DNA from: Aquibacillus saliphilus
Lineage (GTDB): Bacteria > Bacillota > Bacilli > Bacillales > Amphibacillaceae
Length of the DNA stretch: 64,000 bases
Assembly (NCBI RefSeq): GCF_020404745.1
Contig: NZ_JAIZAP010000011.1
Coordinates: 81,944-145,943, forward strand
Direction: 5' to 3'
A program made the position numbers and the translations under genes. Shown here one piece after another: positions 8,473 through 17,019 of this stretch. Positions within the stretch are counted from its first letter, which is position 1. Each line of letters starts with the position of its first letter. The notes under the pieces are model-generated. The model had not been told where the DNA came from and made no database searches. It saw only the letters and a program-made list of their open reading frames with translations.

Positions 8473-9108
8473 TTAAATCTTATTATCCAATATAGTCTTT
8501 ATTTTGGTAGCCATTAAATCAATCGCTACATGATTTTGCCCACCTTCTGGAATGATTATATCTGCATACCTCTTTGTGGGTTCAACAAATTGTAGATGCA
8601 TTGGTCGTACCTCATTAGTGTATTGATCTATAACAGAATCAATCGTACGTCCTCTCTCTTTGATATCCCTTAGCATCCGTCTAATGATTCTCAAATCAGA
8701 ATCTGTATCAACAAATACCTTGATATCCATCAAATCCAAAAGTCTCGGATCCTCTAATATTAAAATACCCTCTAAAATAATGACCTCTTTTGGTTCAACT
8801 TCAATTACCTGTTCAGACCTGGTATGCACTTTATAGTCATAAACGGGTTTTTCAATAGAATTATTATTTAATAACTCATTTACATGTTGTATTAACAAAT
8901 CATTATCAAAAGCAAGCGGATGATCATAATTCGTATGTAAACGTTCCTGAAAAGGCAAGTGTGACTGGTCTTTATAATAGTAATCCTGTTCAATTACAAG
9001 AATAGTTTTATCAGCAAAGCGTTGACAAATAGATCTAGTTACCGAAGTCTTTCCGGATCCACTACCTCCAGCTACTCCTATAACTATTGGTTTTTTCTGT
9101 GACATCAT
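8473..9108 (-). CDS. udk: Uridine kinase
   Basis: Phosphorylates uridine and cytidine with GTP or ATP in pyrimidine salvage. 211 residues. P-loop [12 protein letters not shown] at about residues 11-22; DQSHLPF and the uridine-binding YDHPLAFD follow; the [11 protein letters not shown] segment is the lid. An ATG doublet follows GGAGAG. In B. subtilis two U32-family peptidase genes (yrrN, yrrO) lie between yrrM and udk; here only 27 bp separate the udk start from the yrrM stop. Confidence 0.97.
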   Translation of the reverse strand: MMSQKKPIVIGVAGGSGSGKTSVTRSICQRFADKTILVIEQDYYYKDQSHLPFQERLHTNYDHPLAFDNDLLIQHVNELLNNNSIEKPVYDYKVHTRSEQVIEVEPKEVIILEGILILEDPRLLDLMDIKVFVDTDSDLRIIRRMLRDIKERGRTIDSVIDQYTNEVRPMHLQFVEPTKRYADIIIPEGGQNHVAIDLMATKIKTILDNKI

Positions 9109-9135
9109 TCTTTTAGCTCTCCTTCATTTCTCGCT

Positions 9136-9771
9136 TCATCTTTTCACGCTAATGGCGACACCATCTCCGATAGGAATGATTGATGTCGTGTACGATGGAT
9201 GGTTAATTAACCACTCGTTGTATTTATAAACTTTTTTCGCTATGCTGTTTGACCGCTCATTTTCAATAGAACTATCAGTAACCAATCCTTTAAATAGAAC
9301 GTTATCTGAAATAATTACTGCGTCTTCAGTTAAATATTTACTATATAATTCGAAAAAACGTTGATATTGCCCTTTTGCCGCATCAATAAACAATAAATCA
9401 TAAGGAGCTTGTTCCTTAATCCGATTAGTCTCTTCTAATGCATCACCAAATATAACAGTTATTTTGTTTTTCTTATCTATTTTTTTTATATTTGATAGGG
9501 CTTCTTCGTAACGATTTTTATCCCTTTCAATTGTTACAATAGAAGTTTCTGGAAATGCCTCTACCATACGAAGTGCAGAGTAACCAATAGCAGTACCTAT
9601 TTCTAGAATTTTATTTGGTTTTTTCAAACGAATTAACTGCATCAGAAAATCTATACCTAGTGGTTCCATAATCGGTACATTATTTTTAAGAGCGTATTCT
9701 TCTAATTCATTGACCCATTCAGGTTTTGTATCAATTGTGTCTATTAAATATTGCTCTAGTCGTTTGTCCAA
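9136..9771 (-). CDS. yrrM: YrrM-type SAM-dependent O-methyltransferase
   Basis: About 211 residues, catechol-O-methyltransferase-like fold. SAM-binding motif ILEIGTAIGYSALRM, acidic residue in IVTIERD, and the metal/substrate segment LLFIDAAKGQYQRFF and DNVLFKG. TTG at 9771 is preferred: AAGGGAG lies 8 bp upstream and the protein then aligns with family N-termini; the ATG at 9816 adds 15 unconserved residues. Homologues include TrmR, which methylates 5-hydroxyuridine in tRNA wobble positions; the substrate here is assumed from homology. Confidence 0.92.
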   Translation of the reverse strand: MDKRLEQYLIDTIDTKPEWVNELEEYALKNNVPIMEPLGIDFLMQLIRLKKPNKILEIGTAIGYSALRMVEAFPETSIVTIERDKNRYEEALSNIKKIDKKNKITVIFGDALEETNRIKEQAPYDLLFIDAAKGQYQRFFELYSKYLTEDAVIISDNVLFKGLVTDSSIENERSNSIAKKVYKYNEWLINHPSYTTSIIPIGDGVAISVKR

Positions 9772-9856
9772 TCTTCCTACTCCCTTCGGACAAATTCTTA
9801 CCTTCATTATATCCATAATATGCTCTAATTATAGGTTAGAGTGATTTTCTAACCGT

Positions 9857-9885
9857 AAAAAAGCAGGGACAGGACAGACCCCTGC
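9857..9885 (-). terminator. Terminator after mltG
   Basis: Stem GCAGGG / CCCTGC around an internal GGGACAG-type sequence, with six T on the minus strand. It lies about 19 bp past the mltG stop. The internal GGACAGAC words resemble the hairpin at 20193-20234. Confidence 0.75.
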
Positions 9886-9903
9886 AACCCCTGGAAGGTT
9901 AAA

Positions 9904-11064
9904 TTAATCTCTGTCTAAATATTCGTTTACTTTTTGATTATGCTCATCAAGAGTTTTAGAATAGTAAACTTCTCCATCAGCAGCTACAAAGTAAATAAAA
10001 TCACTTTCTTTAGGTTCCAATACAGCAAGTAATGAGTTTTCTGCGAAATTGGAAATTGGTCCAATAGGTAATCCAACAACTTGATAAGTATTATATGGAG
10101 AATCAATTTCCAAATGCTCATACAGCGTTCTGTCCAAATGTTCACCTCGTGCATATGCTACGGTTGGATCTGTTTGTAACATCATATCTGCATCCAAACG
10201 GTTGTAAAAGACTCCAGCAATTTTTTTTCGATGTTCCGTAGATCTTGCCTCATTTTCGACTAAAGATGTCAGTGTTAGCACCTCATGTACAGTCCAGTCT
10301 GGGTCCATTAAATCAAGATGTTCTGAAACTACATCTTTCGTTTTTTGCAGCATAGAATTAACAATCGTTTCAGTACTAGGGTTTTCTTCAAAAAACTGAT
10401 AAGTTGCAGCAAACAGATACCCTTCTAAAGGTGTTTTTATGTCTTTATCAAGAATCTCTTCTGACAGAATAGTTGGGTATGTATCTATAAGTTGCTCAAT
10501 GTACTCAGGGTCTTCCACAGTCTTTAAGAATTCATCTTTATCAACATTAGCTCTCTCCGCATATATTTCAGCTATTTGCTCAATCGTTTTACCTTCTGGA
10601 ATTGTCACTGTTAAAACCGGTTCTTCTAAGACTCTACCAGTTTGAAGAGTATCAGTAATCTCATTTAATGTCATAGCAGGAGATAGTTGATATTCACCAG
10701 CCTGAAAATCAGAAGCATTTTTAAATTTAATATAAAGACGATATACTATACTGTTACTAATAATTCCATTTTCTTCTAGAATTGATGCAATTTGTGATGA
10801 GGACGATCCCATTGGTATCTCAACATCTATAGTAGAGTCATCCTCAGGATTTACAGGCTCCAATGCAGACTTAATATATGAATAACCATAATTTGCTCCT
10901 ACAGCTATTATTATTGTTATAACAATTAACACTATGGCTACAATTCTTCTTGTTATCTTAGCTTCGTTACTCCGTTGGTAAAGTTGATCTTTTTTACTCT
11001 TATTTTCCTGTTTGGCTACTTGCTTATTTTTATTTTTGTTATTGTTTTTATTCGACGGTGTCAT
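9904..11064 (-). CDS. mltG: Endolytic transglycosylase MltG (YceG-like)
   Basis: About 386 residues. A Lys/Asn-rich cytoplasmic tail (1-45), one membrane helix (about 42-62), a LysM-like segment, and the YceG/MltG catalytic domain with the active-site Glu in SLVENEA and the LQTDPTVAYA motif. It cleaves nascent glycan strands at the membrane surface to set chain length. I start at ATG 11064 because GGGGGAG lies 5 bp upstream; the ATG at 11082 has no site. Called yrrL in B. subtilis, in the same order with yrzB and yrrM. Confidence 0.94.
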   Translation of the reverse strand: MTPSNKNNNKNKNKQVAKQENKSKKDQLYQRSNEAKITRRIVAIVLIVITIIIAVGANYGYSYIKSALEPVNPEDDSTIDVEIPMGSSSSQIASILEENGIISNSIVYRLYIKFKNASDFQAGEYQLSPAMTLNEITDTLQTGRVLEEPVLTVTIPEGKTIEQIAEIYAERANVDKDEFLKTVEDPEYIEQLIDTYPTILSEEILDKDIKTPLEGYLFAATYQFFEENPSTETIVNSMLQKTKDVVSEHLDLMDPDWTVHEVLTLTSLVENEARSTEHRKKIAGVFYNRLDADMMLQTDPTVAYARGEHLDRTLYEHLEIDSPYNTYQVVGLPIGPISNFAENSLLAVLEPKESDFIYFVAADGEVYYSKTLDEHNQKVNEYLDRD

Positions 11065-11293
11065 AGAGTCTCCCCCTTTCATCCGATATATTATACTACA
11101 AAAAACATCATAATTTCTAATAATATAATAAATTTCTATTATTATTTAAATAAATAAGTAATAGGTTAATTCATTCATTTACACAAGGGAGAGCTATTTG
11201 GTTGTATTGTGAACATCTTTTAACAAGTAACAGGTTTAGGATAATTATTGCCACGCTAACTAATTAATTAGGTGTTAAAAACAAATATCATGC

Positions 11294-11334
11294 AAAAACC
11301 AACCCTTCACAGACTAAGGGAAGGGTTGGTTTTT
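11294..11334 (-). terminator. Terminator after yrzB
   Basis: Perfect 15-bp inverted repeat (AAAAACCAACCCTTC / GAAGGGTTGGTTTTT, 11-base loop), ending in T5 on either strand. It closes the ireB-ruvX-yrzB transcript. Confidence 0.9.
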
Positions 11335-11341
11335 GAATGAT

Positions 11342-11623
11342 TTAATTTGTTTCTTCATCTGTTAAAGTATTAAGCATTTCTTCAACCATTTCCCATTCTT
11401 CCTCGGATTCAATTTGAAATAGGGATAAATCGTCCTCATTATTTTGATCTTCATAACGAAAAGCGAAAACTTCAACTTCTTCATCATCTTTTTGATCCAC
11501 CGGCACTACTGCAATGTAAGAGTTACCTGTTTGATCAACGTCAAAATTAAACAGTACCTCAAACAGATGTTCTTCACCATTTTCGTCTGGTATGATGATT
11601 CTTTCTTTTTCTTCTAATGACAT
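11342..11623 (-). CDS. yrzB: DUF1292 protein YrzB
   Basis: 93 residues, strongly acidic, DUF1292 family. No signal peptide or membrane segment. Start ATG at 11623 has GGAGGT 7 bp upstream; the in-frame ATG at 11638 overlaps that site. It follows ruvX by 16 bp, in the conserved ireB-ruvX-yrzB operon. Function is not known. Confidence 0.93.
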   Translation of the reverse strand: MSLEEKERIIIPDENGEEHLFEVLFNFDVDQTGNSYIAVVPVDQKDDEEVEVFAFRYEDQNNEDDLSLFQIESEEEWEMVEEMLNTLTDEETN

Positions 11624-11639
11624 CCTAAAAACCTCCATT

Positions 11640-12056
11640 TTATTGCTTAGAATCTAAATAGCCTTGCAAAATCATTACAGCTGCCATCTTATCAATGACT
11701 TTTTTTCTTTTTTTTCTACTAACATCCGCTTCTATTAACACTCTTTCTGCAGCCATTGTAGTTAGTCGTTCATCCCAAAGGACAGTTGGTAATCCGAACT
11801 TTCTTTCAAAGTATTTTGCGAATCGCTGAGATGCCTCTGCACGTTCACCAATCGTTCCATTCATATTTTTTGGTAAACCAACCACAGCTTCTCCAATTTC
11901 ATGCTCTTTTATAATGGATTCTAATTCTTTTTCGGCAGTTTGATAATCATTTTCATTCCAAAGTATGGTTGTCAAACCTTGCGCAGTCCAACCAAAGGCA
12001 TCACTTATGGCAACACCAATGGTCTTTTGCCCTACGTCTAATCCTATCTTCTTCAT
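11640..12056 (-). CDS. ruvX: YqgF/RuvX family putative Holliday junction resolvase
   Basis: 138 residues with an RNase H-like fold: [15 protein letters not shown] at the N-terminus supplies the first catalytic Asp, [11 protein letters not shown] and [10 protein letters not shown] the others (Glu in DERL, Asp near the C-terminus in [10 protein letters not shown]). Family members take part in pre-16S rRNA 5' end maturation and/or junction resolution. Two bp separate it from ireB. B. subtilis name yrrK. Confidence 0.93.
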   Translation of the reverse strand: MKKIGLDVGQKTIGVAISDAFGWTAQGLTTILWNENDYQTAEKELESIIKEHEIGEAVVGLPKNMNGTIGERAEASQRFAKYFERKFGLPTVLWDERLTTMAAERVLIEADVSRKKRKKVIDKMAAVMILQGYLDSKQ

Positions 12057-12058
12057 TC

Positions 12059-12325
12059 TTATGCCTCTTTATTCTGATCGAGATAAAATTTTACCAATTC
12101 TTCTATTAGCTCATCCCGCTCAATTCTCCGCATTAAATTCCTTGCATCTTTATGTCTAGGAATATAAGCAGGATCACCTGATAACAAGTAGCCTACTATT
12201 TGATTAATTGGATTGTATCCTTTTTCCCTTAATGCTTCATGAACTGTCAACAATATTTCTTTGACATTTTCATCAAAGGGTTCTTCCGAAAAATTGAATT
12301 TCATCGTCTTATCCATTGATCCCAT
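12059..12325 (-). CDS. ireB: IreB family regulatory phosphoprotein (YrzL)
   Basis: 88 residues, UPF0297/IreB family, with the very conserved block [20 protein letters not shown]. In Enterococcus IreB is a phosphorylation target of the IreK Ser/Thr kinase and influences cephalosporin resistance. The N-terminus [10 protein letters not shown] corresponds to the B. subtilis MSSFDKTMKF, supporting the ATG at 12325. It is the first gene of the short operon behind alaS. Confidence 0.94.
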   Translation of the reverse strand: MGSMDKTMKFNFSEEPFDENVKEILLTVHEALREKGYNPINQIVGYLLSGDPAYIPRHKDARNLMRRIERDELIEELVKFYLDQNKEA

Positions 12326-12418
12326 AGAAACACCCCACTTTTAATTTACCGTATCGTTCCATTTTATTAATCTAATACATCTATTATAATATATAGTTTT
12401 TTGGAATGAAATGGCAAA

Positions 12419-15055
12419 CTATGAATTTGACTTTACATAGCTTTCTGCGTAGTTTAAAGCACTAGCTAATTGCTCTGGTAGTTTACCACCAGCTTGAGCC
12501 ATGTCAGGTCGTCCACCACCGCCGCCACCACAAATCTTAGCGGTTTCTTTGATTAAATTACCAGCATGATAGCCTTTATCAATAAGATCTTTAGATACAC
12601 CAGCCGCAAGTTGTACTTTGCCATTGTTTACTGAGCCAAGCAAAATTATACCTGATCCTAGCTTTTGCTTTAACTCATCAACCATATTCCTAAGTTGGTT
12701 CATATCCTGAACATCTACTTGTTGAGAAAGCAGTTTGACATCATCTATTGTTTGAACATGATCAAGAATTGATGAAGCTTCTAAATTGGAAATCTTAGCA
12801 CTTAAAGAATCCCTTTCTCGTTGTAAATCTTTTAAATCTTGAAATAAAGATTCAACTCGTGACGGCACTTTTTCTTCATTGGATTTAAGGAGTGTAGCAG
12901 CTTGTTGTAATACTACTTGTTTGCCAGTCATAAAATTATATGCGCCTTTTCCAGTGGTTGCTTCGATTCTTCTCGTTCCAGCTCCAATTCCTGATTCAGA
13001 AACAATCTTAAATAAACCAATTTCAGCTGTATTTTGAACATGGCAGCCACCACAAAGTTCAATACTATAATCACCTGCTTTTACAACTCGAACGACATCA
13101 CCGTATTTTTCGCCAAATAATGCCATTGCACCCATTTCTTTTGCTTCTTCGATATTATGATAATTAATATCTACTTGAATAGATTCCCAAATCTTCTCGT
13201 TAACTATTGTTTCTATTTCATTTAACTCCTCACTACTAATACCTCCAAAATGCGAGAAGTCAAAACGCAATCGATCAGGACCTACAAATGAACCAGCTTG
13301 ATTTACATGTTCCCCGAGTACATCTTTTAAAGCTTGATGAAGCAAGTGTGTTGCCGTGTGATTTTTGATAATCAATGAGCGTGACTTATCGTTCACTACT
13401 GCTCTCACTTTTTCACCCTTATGTAATGTACCTTCTTTAACGATTACACGATGTAAGTTTTGCCCTTTAGGTGCTTTCCTGACATCTTCTACATAAGCGG
13501 TCGCATCTTTTGTATATATCCAACCTTTGTCAGCAACTTGTCCTCCACTCTCTGCATAAAAAGGTGTCTCTTCAAGGATAACATATAACTCATCTTGTTT
13601 ATTTGCGGAGTCAGCAAATGATTTATCTTTAATCATTTCAGTTATTACTGTATTAGATTCGACAGTATTATAACCTATAAATTCACTCCTTACATCTACT
13701 TCACTAAGAACTCCCTCTTGTATTTGCATCGAATCAGTTTTTTGACGCGCTTGACGAGCTCGATTTCGTTGTTTGTTCATCTCAATTTTGTAGCCTTCTT
13801 CGTCTATTGTAAAGCCAGCTTCTTGAACGTATTCCTCTGTTAATTCCTTTGGAAATCCGTACGTATCATATAATCTGAAAACTTCCGTACCTGGAAAGAC
13901 GTTACTACCATTCTTTTTTTCTTCTTCCATTATTTCTGAGAGAATAGTTAACCCTTCACTAAGTGTTTCATGAAACCTATCTTCTTCTGTTTTAATAACG
14001 TTTTGGATAAACGCTTGTTTATCTTTAACTTCAGGATAAAAGTCTTCCATTATTTCTCCAACGACTGGAACAAGTTGGAACATGAAAGGTTTTTCAATTC
14101 CTATCAATTTAGCATAACGAACTGCTCTTCTAAGTAATCTTCTTAATACATAGCCCCTGCCTTCGTTAGATGGGACCGCACCATCACCTATTGCGAAAGT
14201 AACCGTACGAATATGATCTGCAATTACTTTAAATGCTACATCCAATTCTTTCTTTTCCCCATATCCTACTGTTGATATCTGCTCTAAGCTGTTAATGAGC
14301 GGTAGAAACAAATCTGTCTCAAAATTAGTTGGTGTATCTTGGATTACACATACCATTCTTTCTAACCCCAAGCCAGTATCTATGTTTTTCTTAGGTAGCG
14401 GCGTATAGGTGTCATCAGGGTTGTGATTAAATTGAGAGAACACCACATTCCAGATTTCTAAGTAACGTTCGTTTTCTCCACCAGGATATAACTCTGAATC
14501 ATTTGGGTCATTGCCATACTTTTCTCCACGATCATAGAAAATTTCCGTATTTGGTCCACTCGGTCCTTCACCAATATCCCAGAAGTTCTCCTCTAAACGA
14601 ATAATTCTTTCCTCTGGCAATTTGATCTTGTCTTTCCACAAATAAAAAGCCTCATCATCTTCTGGATGTACTGTTACAGATAGTTTATCCTTATCAAAAC
14701 CAATCCACTTATCACTTGTTAGAAATTCCCAAGCCCATAAGATTGCTTCTTCTTTAAAGTAATCACCAATCGAGAAGTTTCCAAGCATTTCGAAAAATGT
14801 ATGATGTCTCGCTGTGTATCCTACGTTTTCTATGTCATTTGTACGGATTGACTTCTGCGCATTTACTAGCCTTGGGTTGTCTGGAATTACTCTACCATCA
14901 AAATATTTTTTAACTGTAGCAACCCCACTGTTTATCCAAAGCAGTGTTGGGTCTTCATGCGGAACAAGTGACGCACTTGGTTCTATCCTGTGACCTTTTT
15001 CCTTGAAAAAGTCCAGATACATTTGTCGAACTTGTGCTGAAGATAATGTTTTCAT
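12419..15055 (-). CDS. alaS: Alanyl-tRNA synthetase
   Basis: 878 residues, full length. Class II catalytic domain ([20 protein letters not shown]), tRNA recognition region, editing domain with HTATHLLH near residue 563 and CGGCH near 668, and the C-terminal glycine-rich C-Ala domain ending with a [15 protein letters not shown] run. The ATG at 15055 has GGAGGT 7 bp upstream; the ATG at 15070 overlaps this site. Expression is controlled by the T-box leader at 15125-15372. Confidence 0.98.
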   Translation of the reverse strand: MKTLSSAQVRQMYLDFFKEKGHRIEPSASLVPHEDPTLLWINSGVATVKKYFDGRVIPDNPRLVNAQKSIRTNDIENVGYTARHHTFFEMLGNFSIGDYFKEEAILWAWEFLTSDKWIGFDKDKLSVTVHPEDDEAFYLWKDKIKLPEERIIRLEENFWDIGEGPSGPNTEIFYDRGEKYGNDPNDSELYPGGENERYLEIWNVVFSQFNHNPDDTYTPLPKKNIDTGLGLERMVCVIQDTPTNFETDLFLPLINSLEQISTVGYGEKKELDVAFKVIADHIRTVTFAIGDGAVPSNEGRGYVLRRLLRRAVRYAKLIGIEKPFMFQLVPVVGEIMEDFYPEVKDKQAFIQNVIKTEEDRFHETLSEGLTILSEIMEEEKKNGSNVFPGTEVFRLYDTYGFPKELTEEYVQEAGFTIDEEGYKIEMNKQRNRARQARQKTDSMQIQEGVLSEVDVRSEFIGYNTVESNTVITEMIKDKSFADSANKQDELYVILEETPFYAESGGQVADKGWIYTKDATAYVEDVRKAPKGQNLHRVIVKEGTLHKGEKVRAVVNDKSRSLIIKNHTATHLLHQALKDVLGEHVNQAGSFVGPDRLRFDFSHFGGISSEELNEIETIVNEKIWESIQVDINYHNIEEAKEMGAMALFGEKYGDVVRVVKAGDYSIELCGGCHVQNTAEIGLFKIVSESGIGAGTRRIEATTGKGAYNFMTGKQVVLQQAATLLKSNEEKVPSRVESLFQDLKDLQRERDSLSAKISNLEASSILDHVQTIDDVKLLSQQVDVQDMNQLRNMVDELKQKLGSGIILLGSVNNGKVQLAAGVSKDLIDKGYHAGNLIKETAKICGGGGGGRPDMAQAGGKLPEQLASALNYAESYVKSNS

Positions 15056-15124
15056 GATTGTAACCTCCATTTTATAATTCTGTACTCACTTCAACTAATC
15101 ATTAACTAAGGTAATTTCTAATAC

Positions 15125-15372
15125 AAAAAACTCCCGTGCCTGCTAAAAAGCAGGGACGAGAGTTATTCGCGGTACCACCCTGATTATGAACACACTTTCT
15201 TGTTCATCACCTTGATCGCAATAACGGTGCGAACCGGTGGAGTTAACCACACTCAGAACTAGCTTCCATGACCCTTCATCTAGAATTTCTTTCAGCCTAG
15301 GAAATTCTTCTCTTAAGATGGTCTGTCGTGTACTCGTGATCTTCATCGTTTTACATGTATTATACTATGCTA
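15125..15372 (-). promoter_or_regulatory. T-box leader of alaS (tRNA-Ala responsive)
   Basis: Reading leftward: a stem I region with a GAGTA bulge element, a GCT triplet in GGAAGCTAG on the 3' side as the likely alanine specifier, the T-box core GGGTGGTACCGCG at 15168-15180, and a terminator (stem with CTCTCGTCCCTGC and GCAGGCACGGGAG, then T6) at 15125-15163. Uncharged tRNA-Ala should favour the antiterminator. The specifier choice is by inspection and fits the downstream gene. Confidence 0.93.
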
Positions 15373-15378
15373 TCGGGT

Positions 15379-15407
15379 ATTATAGAGAACATTTTCACTT
15401 CTGTCAA
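15379..15407 (-). promoter_or_regulatory. SigA promoter of the alaS leader
   Basis: Consensus-perfect TTGACA (15402-15407), 17-bp spacer, TATAAT (15379-15384) on the minus strand. The -35 box overlaps the stop codon of yrrI (15404-15406). Confidence 0.88.
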
Positions 15408-16471
15408 TTACTAGACTTAAAAGATTTGGTATGAACCAATACTACCTTAACAATCGATAACAACGGAACGGCTATAATCATCCCAATCACTCCCCCTAGT
15501 TCACCGCCTACTAAGAGTGCAAAAATAATCAGGATTGGATGAATATTAATACTTTTTCCTACAATAAAAGGGGATAGTAGATTGCCTTCAATAATTTGAA
15601 CAATAAAGACAGTAATAATGACTAACAAAACCATTTTCATCGAAATTGTAAATGCAATGACAATCGTTGGTATTGCTCCTAGAATTGGTCCAAAGTAGGG
15701 AATAATATTAGTTATTCCCATAACAATCGCTAATAATAACGGATACTTCATATCAATAAATAAAAGAATACCATAAGTTGTTAAACTTACAAAAAAGCAC
15801 ACAAGTAACTGACCCCTAATATAATTACCTAAGCTTTTATCTATTTCAATAAATAACTCTTTACCTTCATTCCTATACTTTTTGGGTGTTAGCTTCCATA
15901 ATGTTCTTTTAATTAAGTGAAAGTCTTTCAGCATATAGAATACTAAAACCGGAATCACTGCTAAAATGATGACAACATCCATAATTTTCGTTAATTGTTT
16001 AACTATACCTGTTAAAAGGTTACTTATAAATCCCTCCATTTCGTGGAGAAATTCATCCATCTTATCATGGACAGTTTCCGGTAAAAAAGATGTTTTTTCA
16101 TAGATACCGTAAATTGTCTTACGATAGGAATCGATAAAATCTGGCAGGTTTTCATTCAAGTCCTTTAGTTGATCAATAAAAGCAGGGTATGCTTTATATA
16201 TGATGTAGCCAATGACTCCAAAAAATAAAAAATAGATAGAAATGATTGCTAACCATCTTGGGAATTTGTATTCATGTAATTTCTCTATCACTGGATGTAG
16301 CAAAAACGCAATTAAACCTGCAATCAAAAACGGAGTAAGAATTCTAAATAAAACCGAGAAAAAACTACGGTAAAAAGGAAATAAAATCGTTAGTAGATAG
16401 ATAAAAAGAAATCCTAGAATACCAATTAAAATCCAATATAAGAATTGTATTGACTTATTTTGGTTAAACAT
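15404..16471 (-). CDS. yrrI: AI-2E family transporter YrrI
   Basis: 355 residues, about eight hydrophobic segments in the 2-central region-hairpin arrangement of the AI-2E/PerM/TqsA family; the family stretch ITNIIPYFGPILGAIPTIVIA is present near residues 250-270. Members export small molecules or act as Na+(Li+)/H+ antiporters; the substrate cannot be read from sequence. Located immediately upstream of alaS as in B. subtilis. Confidence 0.88.
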   Translation of the reverse strand: MFNQNKSIQFLYWILIGILGFLFIYLLTILFPFYRSFFSVLFRILTPFLIAGLIAFLLHPVIEKLHEYKFPRWLAIISIYFLFFGVIGYIIYKAYPAFIDQLKDLNENLPDFIDSYRKTIYGIYEKTSFLPETVHDKMDEFLHEMEGFISNLLTGIVKQLTKIMDVVIILAVIPVLVFYMLKDFHLIKRTLWKLTPKKYRNEGKELFIEIDKSLGNYIRGQLLVCFFVSLTTYGILLFIDMKYPLLLAIVMGITNIIPYFGPILGAIPTIVIAFTISMKMVLLVIITVFIVQIIEGNLLSPFIVGKSINIHPILIIFALLVGGELGGVIGMIIAVPLLSIVKVVLVHTKSFKSSN

Positions 16472-16555
16472 AGTGAAATGCTCCTTACAACTGGTTTTTA
16501 AAATTAGTATTCGTTGACAACAAGCTGTCTAAACATTAGATATCGTTTAAAAATG

Positions 16556-16596
16556 AAAAAACCTTTAACAGCAAGGGTCGCTGATAAAGGTTTTTT
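16556..16596 (-). terminator. Terminator upstream of yrrI
   Basis: Inverted repeat AAAAAACCTTTA / TAAAGGTTTTTT enclosing a second small stem (CAGC...GCTG). It ends the transcript of the zinc-ribbon gene at 16715 and works on either strand. Confidence 0.85.
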
Positions 16597-16714
16597 CATT
16601 ACTCATTTACGATGAATCTACTTTTAGTGTATTAAAAACAATTCTTTTCCTCGAAGTTACCATTTTATTGATGTATGGTTAACAAATATTCTCCTATAAT
16701 TAAAATTACGGAGT

Positions 16715-16903
16715 TTACCATTGAGATTTTCTTTCATCTTCGGAGAATAGGTCATTTAATGAACTTAAAGAGCCATCTGGTTCTACTTGATGTAAATCTA
16801 ATACACCATCAAGAACAGAAAGTTCAATAAAACAATTCCAACAATAATATTGCTGACTTCCTATTTTCCCAATATCCTTTCCCTTGCAATTAGGGCAGTG
16901 CAT
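16715..16903 (-). CDS. Small zinc-ribbon protein (two CXXC motifs)
   Basis: 62 residues starting MHCPNCKGKDIGKIG with CPNC and CWNC motifs about 14 residues apart, typical of a zinc ribbon, followed by an acidic tail. I start at 16903 because AAGGAG lies 11 bp upstream and homologues begin right at the first CXXC; the frame is open 17 codons further upstream. It lies between recD2 and yrrI on the same strand. No function is known to me. Confidence 0.75.
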   Translation of the reverse strand: MHCPNCKGKDIGKIGSQQYYCWNCFIELSVLDGVLDLHQVEPDGSLSSLNDLFSEDERKSQW

Positions 16904-17019
16904 ACTTCTAGTCACTCCTTGACGTTTCATACGTTTCATAAAGTTTACTAGCAAGTATGCCCAAGACAGATATTTTTATACAATTTTAAAAAACAGTTAA
17001 TTTTCACTAGTAGCTTTAA

